Assembly (NCBI GenBank): GCA_946536155.1
Contig: CAMNEB010000004.1
Span: 1 to 45,630 of the forward strand
From: an uncultured Lachnospiraceae bacterium
GTDB lineage: Bacteria > Bacillota > Clostridia > Lachnospirales > Lachnospiraceae
Reading direction: 5' to 3'
Length of the DNA stretch: 45,630 bases
The notes beneath the pieces were generated by a model. It did not search any database, was not told the DNA's origin, and saw nothing but the letters and a program-made list of their open reading frames with translations. Both the position numbers and the translations under genes were made by a program. Shown here piece after piece: positions 1 to 8,463 of the stretch; the first letter of the stretch is position 1; every line of letters begins with the position of its first letter.

Positions 1-1
1 T

Positions 2-360
2 AAGCCTGCTTCAAAGGCTCCTGCAAAGACAGCTGTGAAGTCAGCTGCTAAGAATACAAAGGCAGTGGCAAAGAATACGTCAAAGCCCGCAGCAAAGTCA
101 GCAGTTAAGCCTGCTTCAAAGGCTCCTGCAAAGACAGCTGTGAAGTCAGCTGCTAAGAATGCAAAGGCGGTGGCAAAGAATACGTCAAAGCCCGCAGCAA
201 AGTCAGCAGTTAAGCCTGCTTCAAAGGCTCCTGCAAAGACAGCTGTGAAGTCAGCTGCTAAGAATACAAAGGCAGTGGCAAAGAATACGTCAAAGCCCGC
301 AGCAAAGACGGCAGTTAAGCCTGCTTCAAAGGCTCCTGCAAAGACAGTAAAGGCAACAGC
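2..360 (+). repeat. 105-bp in-frame tandem repeat in the rpoD 5' region
   Basis: A unit of 105 bases (35 codons) recurs at 35, 140 and 245, with a partial copy at the left edge. The copies are nearly identical in DNA, which suggests recent expansion. Each unit encodes lysine spaced every two to four residues among Ala, Pro, Ser and Thr, resembling histone H1 tails. The array continues left of the window, so its copy number cannot be stated. Confidence 0.95.
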
Positions 361-2242
361 AAAGCCCGCAGCAAAGACAACATCTAAGCCTGCAACAAAG
401 GCTGCACCCAAGAGCACATCAAAGGCTCTCGCAAAGGCAGCTGCGAAAAATACAAAAGCTAAGACTCCGGTAACTTCAAAGCCCCAGGCTAAGAATGCAT
501 CAAAGCCTGCGGCAAAAGCACCGGTCAAAATTGATAAAAAGAACGACAACAAAAATAAGAATAAAGCGGATAACACTGTTAAGGCGTCTGCAAATAGCAA
601 GACAGTCAAAACAGAAAAGTCCGGAAAGACGGTTATGGATTTGAAAAAAGAAAAAGACACAAAGTTAAAGACAGAAAAGACCAAGACAGAAAAGGCCAAG
701 ACCGAAAAGGCCAAGACTGAAAAGGCCAAGGCAGAAAAGACCAAGACCGAAAAGGCTAAGACTGAAAATACCAAGCCTGAAAAGACCAAGTCAGATAAGA
801 AAGCAACCGATAATACCAAGTCTGAAAAGACCAAGTCAGATAAGAAAGCAACCGATAATACCAAGCCTGAAAAGACCAAGTCAGATAAGAAAGCAACCGA
901 TAATACCAAGCCCGAGAAGCCTAAGGCAGAGAAGAAAGCAGCCGATAATACCAAGCCCGAGAAGCCTAAGGCAGAGAAGAAAGCAGCCGATAATACCAAG
1001 CCTGAAAAACCCAAGTCAGAAAAGGGCAAGGGTGATAATAAGAAGGGATCCGACAAAGAGATCGAAGATATCGTTATGGATCTCGGAGACGGTGATTCCG
1101 ATTCCAAGCCCATCGATGAGAAGATACAGGAAGTTATCAATACTCTTATCAAGAAGGGCAAGAAGAAGATAGCACTGGATTACAGCGAGATCACGGAAGC
1201 TGTGATGAAGGTCACAGACGATGATGAAATGGTGGACAGGGTCGTAGATATCCTGTCACATGAAGGTGTCGACGTACTTCAGATGGAACCTGTCGGTGCT
1301 GATGACGGAGTCGATATAGATTTTGATGAGCCCAGTGCGGATGACCTTGCGGATGCCGAAGAGGAAGCTATCGAGAGGATAGATATCGATGCACTCGTTG
1401 AGGGTGTCAGCATCGAGGATCCCGTTCGTATGTACCTCAAAGAGATCGGTAAGGTTCCCCTTCTTACCGCAGAAGAGGAGATCGAACTTGCAAAGAGAAT
1501 GGAGAACGGAGATGAGGAAGCCAAGAACGCACTTGCAGAGGCTAACCTCAGACTGGTCGTATCCATTGCAAAGAGATATGTGGGAAGAGGCATGCTGTTC
1601 CTCGATCTTATTCAGGAAGGAAACCTCGGACTCATAAAGGCTGTTGAAAAATTCGATTATAACAAGGGATATAAGTTCTCTACCTATGCAACGTGGTGGA
1701 TCAGACAGGCTATAACCAGAGCCATAGCCGATCAGGCACGTACCATAAGGATCCCCGTTCATATGGTTGAGACCATCAACAAGCTCATCCGTGTGAGCCG
1801 TCAGCTCCTCCAGACTCTCGGAAGAGAGCCCAGTCCCGAGGAGATAGCTCAGGAGATGAACATTCCCGAAGAGAAGGTCCGTGAGATCCTCAAGATCTCC
1901 CAGGAACCCGTTTCTCTCGAGACACCCATCGGTGAAGAGGAAGATTCGCATCTCGGTGATTTCATCGAGGACGACAATGTTCCCGCACCTGCAGAGGCAG
2001 CAACACAGATGCTTTTAAGAGAGCAGCTCGACAAGGTTCTCGATTCCCTTACCGACAGAGAAAAGAAGGTCCTCAGACTCCGTTTCGGTCTTGATGACGG
2101 AAGACAGCGTACCCTTGAGGAAGTCGGTAAGGAATTCAACGTTACCCGTGAAAGAATCAGACAGATCGAAGCAAAGGCACTCCGCAAGCTTCGTCATCCC
2201 AGCCGCTCCAAACAGCTCAAGGATTATCTGGAGGATACATGA
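2..2242 (+). CDS. rpoD: RNA polymerase primary sigma factor (sigma-70/SigA), 5' end outside the window
   Basis: This is the housekeeping sigma factor that directs RNA polymerase to -10/-35 promoters. The frame is open to the left edge and the repeats already run there, so the true start lies upstream; a GTG at 35 is only an internal codon. Counting from that codon, residues 1 to about 339 are low complexity: first Ala/Lys/Pro-rich repeats, then Lys/Glu/Thr-rich repeats. A region 1.1-like acidic helical part follows (about 340-425), then region 1.2 ([12 protein letters not shown], near 460), region 2 with the melting helix ([17 protein letters not shown]), region 3, and region 4 with the recognition helix ([20 protein letters not shown]) at the end. 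A normal SigA is roughly 350-400 residues, so the extension nearly doubles it. The stop overlaps the next start as ATGA. Identity is certain; the role of the extension is unknown. Confidence 0.96.
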   Translation, partial: KPASKAPAKTAVKSAAKNTKAVAKNTSKPAAKSAVKPASKAPAKTAVKSAAKNAKAVAKNTSKPAAKSAVKPASKAPAKTAVKSAAKNTKAVAKNTSKPAAKTAVKPASKAPAKTVKATAKPAAKTTSKPATKAAPKSTSKALAKAAAKNTKAKTPVTSKPQAKNASKPAAKAPVKIDKKNDNKNKNKADNTVKASANSKTVKTEKSGKTVMDLKKEKDTKLKTEKTKTEKAKTEKAKTEKAKAEKTKTEKAKTENTKPEKTKSDKKATDNTKSEKTKSDKKATDNTKPEKTKSDKKATDNTKPEKPKAEKKAADNTKPEKPKAEKKAADNTKPEKPKSEKGKGDNKKGSDKEIEDIVMDLGDGDSDSKPIDEKIQEVINTLIKKGKKKIALDYSEITEAVMKVTDDDEMVDRVVDILSHEGVDVLQMEPVGADDGVDIDFDEPSADDLADAEEEAIERIDIDALVEGVSIEDPVRMYLKEIGKVPLLTAEEEIELAKRMENGDEEAKNALAEANLRLVVSIAKRYVGRGMLFLDLIQEGNLGLIKAVEKFDYNKGYKFSTYATWWIRQAITRAIADQARTIRIPVHMVETINKLIRVSRQLLQTLGREPSPEEIAQEMNIPEEKVREILKISQEPVSLETPIGEEEDSHLGDFIEDDNVPAPAEAATQMLLREQLDKVLDSLTDREKKVLRLRFGLDDGRQRTLEEVGKEFNVTRERIRQIEAKALRKLRHPSRSKQLKDYLEDT
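777..1020 (+). repeat. 45-bp in-frame tandem repeat in rpoD
   Basis: About five copies of a 45-base (15-codon) unit, phase-locked near 781, 826, 871, 910 and 955. Each encodes a variant of [15 protein letters not shown]. Later copies have diverged ([14 protein letters not shown]). This block is Lys/Glu/Asp/Thr-rich and differs from the Ala/Pro/Lys block upstream, so the extension has two zones of different charge pattern. Confidence 0.93.
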
Positions 2243-2964
2243 GGCTTTCCGACAGGCTTGAAAGCATCATAGAACTGGTCCCCGAAGGAAGAGTATGCGC
2301 AGATATAGGATGCGATCACGGCTTCATCTCCATCGAGCTTGTGAGCAGGGGTATATCTCCGTATGTATATGCCGCAGATCTCAGACCGGGACCGCTTGAA
2401 ACGGCAAGGGAAAATATCAGAAATGCAGGTCTTGAAGACAGAATCAAAACGGTCCTGTCCGACGGATTCGATCTCCTGAAACCCGGAGATATACAGACGG
2501 CTGTCATTGCCGGAATGGGCGGCGTTCTTATGACTGAGATCTTAGGAAGGGCATCTGAGCATACCGCTTTTATGGACGGAGGATTTGTCGTACAGCCCCA
2601 GTCAAATATTCCGGAGTTCAGACAGTTCCTGAAGTCAAACGGTTATGAGATCATGGAGAACCGTATTATCCGTGATGCGGGCAAATACTATTTTCCGATG
2701 AAGATCAGGGCATGCAGCGCCGCGGTTGAGTCTGCAGACACTGAGGCGGGTGGCATGAGCATCGAGCTTTCGGACAGATACGGTGAGGATCTTCTCAGGG
2801 AAGACCGGGGACTGTCGGAATATCTTGAGTATGAGATGGATTCTCTTAAGAAGATAAAAGAAAAGCTTCTTTCAGAAGAAGGGTCCCATGAAGACAGGAT
2901 CTCCGAGATCGATCATCTTATGGAACTGAACCGGACGGCGTTTTTGGGATTAAACAGAAATTGA
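2239..2964 (+). CDS. trmK: tRNA (adenine22-N1)-methyltransferase
   Basis: TrmK transfers a methyl group from S-adenosylmethionine to N1 of A22 in bacterial tRNAs. The product is 241 residues, the normal size. The N-terminal Rossmann half shows the SAM-binding motif [12 protein letters not shown] (about residues 19-30) and, further on, AVIAGMGG with NP/QP-type surroundings (VVQPQSN). The C-terminal part is helical and coiled-coil-like, as in the family. The ATG overlaps the rpoD stop (ATGA), so it is translationally coupled to the sigma factor; the rpoD-trmK order is common in Firmicutes. The stop overlaps the region just before the next gene. Confidence 0.9.
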   Translation: MRLSDRLESIIELVPEGRVCADIGCDHGFISIELVSRGISPYVYAADLRPGPLETARENIRNAGLEDRIKTVLSDGFDLLKPGDIQTAVIAGMGGVLMTEILGRASEHTAFMDGGFVVQPQSNIPEFRQFLKSNGYEIMENRIIRDAGKYYFPMKIRACSAAVESADTEAGGMSIELSDRYGEDLLREDRGLSEYLEYEMDSLKKIKEKLLSEEGSHEDRISEIDHLMELNRTAFLGLNRN

Positions 2965-2975
2965 GAGGGCTACAT

Positions 2976-4631
2976 ATGTACACGCTTATTATTGACGGGG
3001 AAAAGAAGGAATATCCTTCCGATATCACCTGGGAGGATGTTGCCAAAGAGTACCAGCACAAATTCAGTTCTCCTATCGCTGCGGTCAGTTTTGACGGCAA
3101 GATAAGAGAGCTTTTCAAAAAAGTATCAAGAAGCGGAGAGGTTAAGTTCTTTACTCTCTCCGACAATATCGGACATCTTACTTATACGAGAAGTGCAACG
3201 ATGCTGATGATGAAATCGATCTGCGATCTTTTCGGTCAGGATGTCGTCAATAAATGCAGGACGGATTTCACTGTGGGCTGCGGTCTTTTCGTCAACACCA
3301 ACGATACGATCGAAGCTACGGCCGAGAATGCTTCCAGGATCAAACAGAGGATGATGGAGATCGTAGAAGCGGGAACACCTTTTATGAAGCATTCCTATCC
3401 TCTTGACGATGCGCTTGATATATTCAACAAGAGAGGAATGGAGGATAAGGTCAAGCTCTTCAAATACAGAAGAACCTCCAACGTAAACATATACGAGATG
3501 GACGGATACCGTGATTATTATTACGGATACATGCTCCCCAACGCTTCGTATGTAAAATATTTTGACCTGATCAATTATGACACCGGATTCATGCTCCTTT
3601 TACCGGACAAGAAGAATCCCACCGTGGTCCCTCCTTTTGAAGAGAGCAGAATGCTCTACGATACTTTCCAGCAGTCACATAAATGGTGCAAATATGTGAA
3701 GATAGAAAATGTCGGCGATCTTAATGAGAGGATCTGCAGCGGCAGCATGGAGGATCTGATCCTTGTCCAGGAAGCTGAGCAGGAGAGAAGGATCGCAGAG
3801 ATAGCTGCAAAGATCGCATCCCGCAAGGGCGTTAAGTTTGTCATGATAGCGGGACCTTCCTCATCGGGAAAGACCAGCTTCTCACACAGACTTTCCATTC
3901 AGCTCAGAACATTCGGATTAAAGCCTCATGCGATCGGACTTGACGATTATTTCGTAAACCGCGAGGATACTCCGAGGGATGAGAACGGAGATTACAATTT
4001 TGAATGCATAGAAGCGATCGACACTAAGCGCTTTAATGACGATATGCTGAAGCTCCTTGCCGGTGAGAGGGTAGAACTTCCCGCATTCAATTTCAAGATA
4101 GGCAAGAGAGAGTATCACGGTAATTACATGCAGCTGGAAGAAGATGACATCCTTGTTATAGAGGGAATCCACGGACTCAATCCCAAGATGAGTTACGCGC
4201 TTCCCGACGAGAGCAAGTTTAAGATATACATCTCTGCGCTTACTTCCATCAATATCGATGAGCACAACAGGATCCCCACCACCGATGCAAGACTCCTCAG
4301 ACGTCTCGTGAGAGATGCGAGGACCAGAGGATCGGATGCGCGCAGGACCCTCAATATGTGGGCTTCCGTAAGAAGAGGAGAGCATGAGAATATATTCCCC
4401 TTCCAGGAAGAAGCAGATGTCATGTTCAATTCCGCACAGATATATGAGCTTGCTCTTTTGAAACAGTTTGCCGAGCCGCTCCTTTTCAGCATTGATAAGG
4501 ACGACCCTTCATATTTTGAAGCAAAGAGACTGCTCAAATTCCTGGACTACTTCCTTTCCGTACCCAGCGAATTCCTTCCCAACAACTCGATCTGCAGGGA
4601 GTTTGTCGGAGGATCGTGCTTCAACGTATAA
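2976..4631 (+). CDS. TGS-domain uridine kinase-like nucleoside kinase
   Basis: A fusion of a ThrRS-like N-terminus to a phosphoribulokinase/uridine kinase domain. An in-frame TTG at 2961 is possible, but ATG 2976 has a GAGAGG site about 7 bases upstream and is preferred (551 aa). Residues 1-60 look like a TGS domain; about 65-250 resemble the ThrRS second additional domain. The kinase domain follows, with a P-loop GPSSSGKTSF from residue 293 and a downstream LDDYF and VIEGIHGLNP, as in Udk. It is usually annotated as a nucleoside kinase of the Udk family; the exact substrate is not known to me. It sits 11 bases after trmK and ends the rpoD-trmK operon. Confidence 0.85.
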   Translation: MYTLIIDGEKKEYPSDITWEDVAKEYQHKFSSPIAAVSFDGKIRELFKKVSRSGEVKFFTLSDNIGHLTYTRSATMLMMKSICDLFGQDVVNKCRTDFTVGCGLFVNTNDTIEATAENASRIKQRMMEIVEAGTPFMKHSYPLDDALDIFNKRGMEDKVKLFKYRRTSNVNIYEMDGYRDYYYGYMLPNASYVKYFDLINYDTGFMLLLPDKKNPTVVPPFEESRMLYDTFQQSHKWCKYVKIENVGDLNERICSGSMEDLILVQEAEQERRIAEIAAKIASRKGVKFVMIAGPSSSGKTSFSHRLSIQLRTFGLKPHAIGLDDYFVNREDTPRDENGDYNFECIEAIDTKRFNDDMLKLLAGERVELPAFNFKIGKREYHGNYMQLEEDDILVIEGIHGLNPKMSYALPDESKFKIYISALTSINIDEHNRIPTTDARLLRRLVRDARTRGSDARRTLNMWASVRRGEHENIFPFQEEADVMFNSAQIYELALLKQFAEPLLFSIDKDDPSYFEAKRLLKFLDYFLSVPSEFLPNNSICREFVGGSCFNV

Positions 4632-4680
4632 ATGTGCCGGATAAAAAAACGTGCAAAGACCACCTATTTGACACGTGTTG

Positions 4681-4686
4681 TATAAT
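4681..4686 (+). promoter_or_regulatory. -10 box of rnpB
   Basis: TATAAT lies 7 bases before the predicted 5' end of RNase P RNA at 4694, the right distance for transcription to start at the mature end. No good -35 is seen at the normal spacing. A perfect TTGACA at 4668-4673 is only 7 bases from the -10 and probably does not serve as the partner. Confidence 0.6.
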
Positions 4687-4693
4687 GAATGCT

Positions 4694-5080
4694 GAGCGGA
4701 ACAGACGATCGCGGGAACCATAAGGTTCGTGAGGAAAGTCCGGGCTCCACAGGGCAGGATGCCGGATAACGTCCGGCGGAGGTGACTCCCGGGACAGTGC
4801 AACAGAAAATAACCGCCTGCGGGTGCATCCGGAAAAAGTCTTCGGACGATTTCGGGATGTGCCCGCAGGTAAGGGTGAAAAGGCGGTGTAAGAGACCACC
4901 GTCCGTGTGGTAACATGCGGAGCCGTGTAAACCCCATCCGGAGCAAGACCAAACAGAAAGGTTAAGGGCTGCCCGCCCGTCTTTCAGGTAGGTCGCTTGA
5001 TGCGTGCGGTAACGTACGTACTAGATAGATGATCGTTCAGGTGCTCTGCACCGTACAGAACCCGGCTTACAGTTTCGCTC
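4694..5080 (+). ncRNA. rnpB: RNase P RNA, bacterial type A
   Basis: The catalytic RNA that removes 5' leaders from tRNA precursors. Conserved blocks are visible: GAGGAAAGTCCGGGCTCCAC near 4731, a P4-linked ACAGAAAATAACCGCC block near 4802, GGTAAGGGTGAAAAGGCGG near 4867, AGAGACCACCG, and the 3' block ACAGAACCCGGCTTAC near 5055. The 5' GAGCGGA at 4694 pairs with TTTCGCTC ending at 5080 to form helix P1, which sets the ends. At about 387 nt it is a normal size. Confidence 0.95.
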
Positions 5081-5094
5081 ATAAGGTGATAATC

Positions 5095-5117
5095 AACCGG
5101 CTAGTCCGGGTTTTTTT
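5095..5117 (+). terminator. Rho-independent terminator after rnpB
   Basis: A short GC hairpin (AACCGG / CCGGGTT, one bulged G) ends in seven T residues at 5111-5117. It lies 15 bases past the mature 3' end of RNase P RNA and only 24 bases before the next start codon. Confidence 0.7.
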
Positions 5118-5140
5118 AATATGATCGGAGGTGTTTTTTT

Positions 5141-6331
5141 ATGACCAGAATAGACGTAGTCAGCGGCTTCCTCGGAGCCGGCAAGACCACACTTATCAAA
5201 AAGCTTCTGAAGGATGCCGTAAATGCGGAGAAGACCGTTCTAATCGAGAATGAATTCGGAGAGATCGGTATCGACGGCGGATTCCTTCAGGAATCGGGTA
5301 TCGAGATAAAGGAGATGAACTCCGGATGTATCTGCTGTTCGCTTGTAGGTGATTTCGGTACATCACTAAAGGAAGTCATCACAACATATTCTCCCGAGAG
5401 GATCCTCATCGAGCCCTCAGGAGTCGGCAAGCTTTCCGATGTCCTCAAGGCTATCGAGAGAGTAGCTTCGGACCTTGATGTAAAGATCAATTCCGCTGTT
5501 GCGGTTGTTGATGCATCCAAGGCAAAGATGTATTCGAAGAATTTCGGAGAATTCTTTGTAAACCAGATCGAGTATGCCGGAACCGTTATCTTAAGTCGTA
5601 CAGATGTCGCATCCGATGAGAAGATCGCAGAAGCGGTCGCTATCGTTAAGGAGCACAATCCTAAGGCTACTATCATAACCACACCTCTCGCACAGCTTGA
5701 TGCAAAGGCTGTACTTGATGCCATAGAGGGAAACGATTCTATCGATACACTTCTTGCAGAGATGATGGAGAAAGCAAAGGCACAGCCCGAGCACCATCAT
5801 CACCACCATCATGACGATGACGATGATCACGAGTGCTGCCATCACCACCACGATGATGACGACGATGACGACGATGATCACGAGTGCTGCCATCACCATC
5901 ACCACGACGATGACGACGATGACGATGATCATGAGTGCCACCACCATCATCACGATGATGACGATGACGATGATCATGAGTGCCACCACCATCATCACGA
6001 TGATGACGATGACGATGATCACGAGTGCTGCCACCATCATCATCACCACGGACATGATGCAGATGAGATATTCACCAGCTGGGGAACCGAGACATTTGTC
6101 AAGTACACCAGAGATAGGATCGAATCCATACTTAAGGCTCTTGACAGCGGCGATTACGGTTTTGTTCTCCGCGCAAAGGGAATGGTCCCTTCAGAGGACG
6201 GAACATGGATCTATTACGATTATGTTCCCGAAGAGACCGATGTGCGTGAAGGAAAGCCTCAGGTAACCGGCAAGATCTGTGTCATCGGCTCAGAACTTAA
6301 GGAAGATAAGTTAAAAGCATTGTTTGCTTGA
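5141..6331 (+). CDS. G3E GTPase (CobW/ZNG1/YciC-like metal chaperone) with a giant His/Asp/Cys tract
   Basis: G3E GTPases couple GTP hydrolysis to handing Zn, Co or Ni to target proteins. Walker A GFLGAGKTT is at residues 8-16, the Mg-site ENEFGEIGID at about 37-46, the metal-transfer motif CICC near 64, Walker B ILIEPSG near 90, and SRTD replaces the usual NKxD guanine-specificity motif. Residues about 218-305 form a tract of roughly 38 His, 36 Asp and 8 Cys in HECC/HEC-centred repeats. A CobW C-terminal domain follows (residues about 310-396). SD CGGAGGTG sits before the ATG. No promoter is visible between it and the rnpB terminator. The substrate metal cannot be told from sequence; Zn, Ni or Co are all possible. 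Confidence 0.92.
   Translation: MTRIDVVSGFLGAGKTTLIKKLLKDAVNAEKTVLIENEFGEIGIDGGFLQESGIEIKEMNSGCICCSLVGDFGTSLKEVITTYSPERILIEPSGVGKLSDVLKAIERVASDLDVKINSAVAVVDASKAKMYSKNFGEFFVNQIEYAGTVILSRTDVASDEKIAEAVAIVKEHNPKATIITTPLAQLDAKAVLDAIEGNDSIDTLLAEMMEKAKAQPEHHHHHHHDDDDDHECCHHHHDDDDDDDDDHECCHHHHHDDDDDDDDHECHHHHHDDDDDDDHECHHHHHDDDDDDDHECCHHHHHHGHDADEIFTSWGTETFVKYTRDRIESILKALDSGDYGFVLRAKGMVPSEDGTWIYYDYVPEETDVREGKPQVTGKICVIGSELKEDKLKALFA
5792..6052 (+). repeat. His/Asp-rich in-frame tandem repeat in the G3E GTPase gene
   Basis: CAC/CAT and GAC/GAT runs alternate around HECC or HEC cores, five cores in all. The last units repeat with a 45-base period (7 Asp, HEC, 5 His). Units differ in run length, as expected from slippage. 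On the opposite strand the tract reads as a false hydrophobic Val/Ile/Met protein. Confidence 0.93.
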
Positions 6332-6341
6332 GGAGTTTGAA

Positions 6342-7295
6342 ATGTTTGGTGCAAAACCCAAGAACGTATATATCATCAACGGTTTTCTCGAAGCCGGCAA
6401 GACAGAGTTCATCAAGTTCACTCTGTCACAGGATTATTTCAGGATAAAGGGAAACACCCTCCTGATCCTGTGCGAGGAGGGCGAAGAGGAGTATCCTGCT
6501 GAGCTCATGAAGAGATCCAATACGGATATGATCCTCATCGAGGAAGAAGAGCAGATGAATCCGATGCAGCTCGCTGCCATCGATAAGACCTATAATCCCG
6601 AGCGTATCATCATCGAATGGAACGGCATGTGGAATTTTAAGGATTTCAAGATGCCCGCAGGATGGAAGCTCGCACAGCAGATAACCGTTATCGATGCATC
6701 AACCTTCCCTGTCTACTATACGAATATGAAATCCCTTCTCGCTGAGCAGATCAGGAATTCCGAGATGATCATCTTCAACAGATGCGATAATGTCAGGAAC
6801 GACCTGCCCGCTTACAGGAGAAACGTCAAGGCCGTCAACCAGACTGCGGATGTTGTCTTCGAGGATGCAAACGGAGAGATCAACGAGATATTCGAAGAGG
6901 ATCTTCCTTACGATCTTTCAAAGGACGAGATCGTACTCGATACCAATGGATACGGAATATTCTATCTCGATGCGATGGATCATCTCGAGAGATATATCGG
7001 AAAGAAGATAGTTTTCCAGGCAATGGTAATGACTCCTCCCGATTTCCCCAAGGGTTTCTTTATCCCCGGAAGAATGGCGATGACGTGCTGCGCACAGGAT
7101 ATGGCATTCCTCGGATATGCATGCAGATACGGTGAAGGACAGGCTCCGGTAAAGGATAAGGACTGGGTCGTCGTCACCGCAACGGTCACCAAAGAATTTT
7201 TCCCGGATTACGGCGGAGAGGGACCTGTCCTGAATGCCGTATCGATTGAAAAATCCAGGGAACCCAAGGATGCGATCGTTTCATTTTCAGCTTAA
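6342..7295 (+). CDS. Second G3E/CobW-like GTPase fused to a DUF1980 (TIGR03943)-like C-terminal domain
   Basis: The N-terminal half is CobW-like: P-loop GFLEAGKTEF near residue 13, a Walker B-like IIIEWNG near 91, and FNRCD near the guanine-specificity site. The CxCC metal motif of its neighbour is missing, and acidic residues fill the Mg-site region. The C-terminal part (about 205-318) has YIGKKIVFQA, a PDFPKGFF element and RMAMTCCAQD, which I recognise as resembling the C-terminal domain of YcgQ-type proteins. In-frame TTG 6324 is possible, but ATG 6342 has GAGGAG six bases upstream; that SD overlaps the stop of the first GTPase. The two are one transcription unit and probably act on the same metal. 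The C-terminal assignment is from memory of motifs and less certain than the GTPase call. Confidence 0.75.
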   Translation: MFGAKPKNVYIINGFLEAGKTEFIKFTLSQDYFRIKGNTLLILCEEGEEEYPAELMKRSNTDMILIEEEEQMNPMQLAAIDKTYNPERIIIEWNGMWNFKDFKMPAGWKLAQQITVIDASTFPVYYTNMKSLLAEQIRNSEMIIFNRCDNVRNDLPAYRRNVKAVNQTADVVFEDANGEINEIFEEDLPYDLSKDEIVLDTNGYGIFYLDAMDHLERYIGKKIVFQAMVMTPPDFPKGFFIPGRMAMTCCAQDMAFLGYACRYGEGQAPVKDKDWVVVTATVTKEFFPDYGGEGPVLNAVSIEKSREPKDAIVSFSA

Positions 7296-7306
7296 TACTT
7301 TCAATG

Positions 7307-7350
7307 TGGGACAAGGGGCTTTCTCTTGTCCCATTTGGTCTTTTCCGGAG
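7307..7350 (+). terminator. Hairpin with U-rich tail after the G3E pair
   Basis: TGGGACAAG (7307-7315) pairs perfectly with CTTGTCCCA (7325-7333), with a 9-base loop, followed by a T-rich TTTGGTCTTTT. This is a plausible terminator for the G3E operon, although the tail is interrupted. Confidence 0.6.
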
Positions 7351-7420
7351 TTTGTCATTTCAGAGTCTGCCTTTTAAGGGTTTGTCTGTTCGGAGTTTGT
7401 CTTTCCGGAGGTTTGCTATG
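7346..7420 (+). repeat. 15-bp degenerate tandem repeat containing SD-like cores
   Basis: Five units in 15-base phase begin at 7346, 7361, 7376, 7391 and 7406, consensus about CGGAGTTTGTCTTTT. CGGAG occurs in the first, fourth and fifth units, and the last unit supplies the ribosome site of the gene starting at 7418. Read in that gene's frame the units give FRSLS, FQSLP, FKGLS and VRSLS. Confidence 0.75.
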
Positions 7421-8392
7421 TACGGATATACTTTTAAAGAATGGGTCTTTACTTTTTGCATATATTCAATGATCGGATTCATATGGGAGACCCTGTTCTG
7501 CTCGTTTAAGGAACGGAAGCTCGTAAACAGAGGGTTCATGAAGGGACCCTTCCTTCCCATATACGGATTCGGCGTATGCGTGATGCTGGTGGCCGCTGCT
7601 CCTTTTTCCGACAATATTCTTCTTGCGTGTTTCTCGGGAATGATCTGCGCAACGGTGCTCGAATATGTCACGGGAGATCTGATGGATCATCTGTTCAAGG
7701 TCAGGTACTGGGATTATTCTGAGGACAAGTTCAATCTCAGGGGATATATCTGTCTCGGCGCATCGCTGGGATGGTTTGTTGCCACATTTGTTGTCAGGGA
7801 AGTTCTGCAGAGACCGGTGGAGAAGCTCATGCATTCTCTTTCCGATACGCAGATGATCGTGGCGGACAGCGTGGTGATGGGCATCGCGGTCGTGGATTTT
7901 GTCATATCCTTCAAGGCGGCTATGGATCTGAGATCCATCCTTGTCAAGATGGATGCTGCACGCAATGAGATGAAGCTGATGCAGAAGAGGCTTGACGTGA
8001 TGATCGCCCTGACATCTGAAGACGTCAAAGGAAAGTATGACGAGATCACTGATGCCTTCGGAGAAAAATACAAAGAATTCACGGAAGGGATGGAAGAGCG
8101 CTTCGATCACTTTGAAAACGGCGTAAGCCGCAGGCTGGAATACCTTAAGGACAATGCAAGGAGCATCCAGGATAAGATCCTTCCCGATTCCGGCAGGAAG
8201 GTCATCGATGAGCTTAAGGTCATGAAGGACAGATACAGCGCCATCATAAAAGAGCACGCATCCTTCGATGCTTTAAAGAGCAAGATCAGAAAGCTCTACA
8301 TCGGAAGCATCTTCAGATCCAATCCTTCGCTTACTTCCGATGAGTACAAGGAGACCCTCGAAGATCTCAAGTCCCTGTTCAGGAAAAAATAA
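7418..8392 (+). CDS. Membrane protein of the putative ABC permease CmpB family with a coiled-coil tail
   Basis: The first ~165 residues hold several hydrophobic segments with the family-like start YTFKEWVFTFCIYSMIGFIW (residues 3-22), then FMKGPFLPIYGFG and a YWDYS motif, typical of the putative ABC transporter (CmpB, PF06541) group. The second half is soluble, charged and helical and probably forms a coiled coil. ATG 7418 has CCGGAGG six bases upstream; the frame stays open to an ATG at 7304, but that start lies in the terminator hairpin and has no SD. Function is unknown; the family has no proven transport role that I know of. Confidence 0.75.
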   Translation: MYGYTFKEWVFTFCIYSMIGFIWETLFCSFKERKLVNRGFMKGPFLPIYGFGVCVMLVAAAPFSDNILLACFSGMICATVLEYVTGDLMDHLFKVRYWDYSEDKFNLRGYICLGASLGWFVATFVVREVLQRPVEKLMHSLSDTQMIVADSVVMGIAVVDFVISFKAAMDLRSILVKMDAARNEMKLMQKRLDVMIALTSEDVKGKYDEITDAFGEKYKEFTEGMEERFDHFENGVSRRLEYLKDNARSIQDKILPDSGRKVIDELKVMKDRYSAIIKEHASFDALKSKIRKLYIGSIFRSNPSLTSDEYKETLEDLKSLFRKK

Positions 8393-8412
8393 GTTCAGAA
8401 AAATATTGATCA

Positions 8413-8458
8413 TGAAAAAACAGCGTTCCCGTCTGAACGGAAACGCTGTATTTTTTTT
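8413..8458. terminator. Bidirectional terminator between convergent genes
   Basis: A hairpin ACAGCGTTCCCG / CGGAAACGCTGT (one mismatch or wobble) is flanked by an A-run on the left and eight Ts on the right. It can end the + strand membrane-protein gene and the - strand pyrBI transcript. Confidence 0.85.
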
Positions 8459-8463
8459 GAAGA

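Noticed and set aside
2-1020. Possible CRISPR or noncoding satellite at the left edge
   Set aside because: Repeat lengths are multiples of three, there are no unique spacers, and the frame runs directly into the sigma factor.
4668-4686. TTGACA plus TATAAT as a classic promoter for rnpB
   Set aside because: The boxes are only 7 bases apart, too close to be used together; only the -10 was kept.
4509-4952. Antisense ORFs over RNase P RNA
   Set aside because: They cross the structured RNA gene and the end of the kinase gene and have no coding signals.
5591-6055. Antisense ORF coding a Val/Ile/Met-rich membrane-like protein
   Set aside because: It is the reverse reading of the His/Asp repeat (GTG/ATG/ATC runs), with no SD, and lies inside a clear gene.
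7304-7417. Longer start of the CmpB-like gene at ATG 7304
   Set aside because: It has no SD and sits in the terminator stem; ATG 7418 has a strong SD. It is kept as a question under findings because of the pentapeptide pattern.
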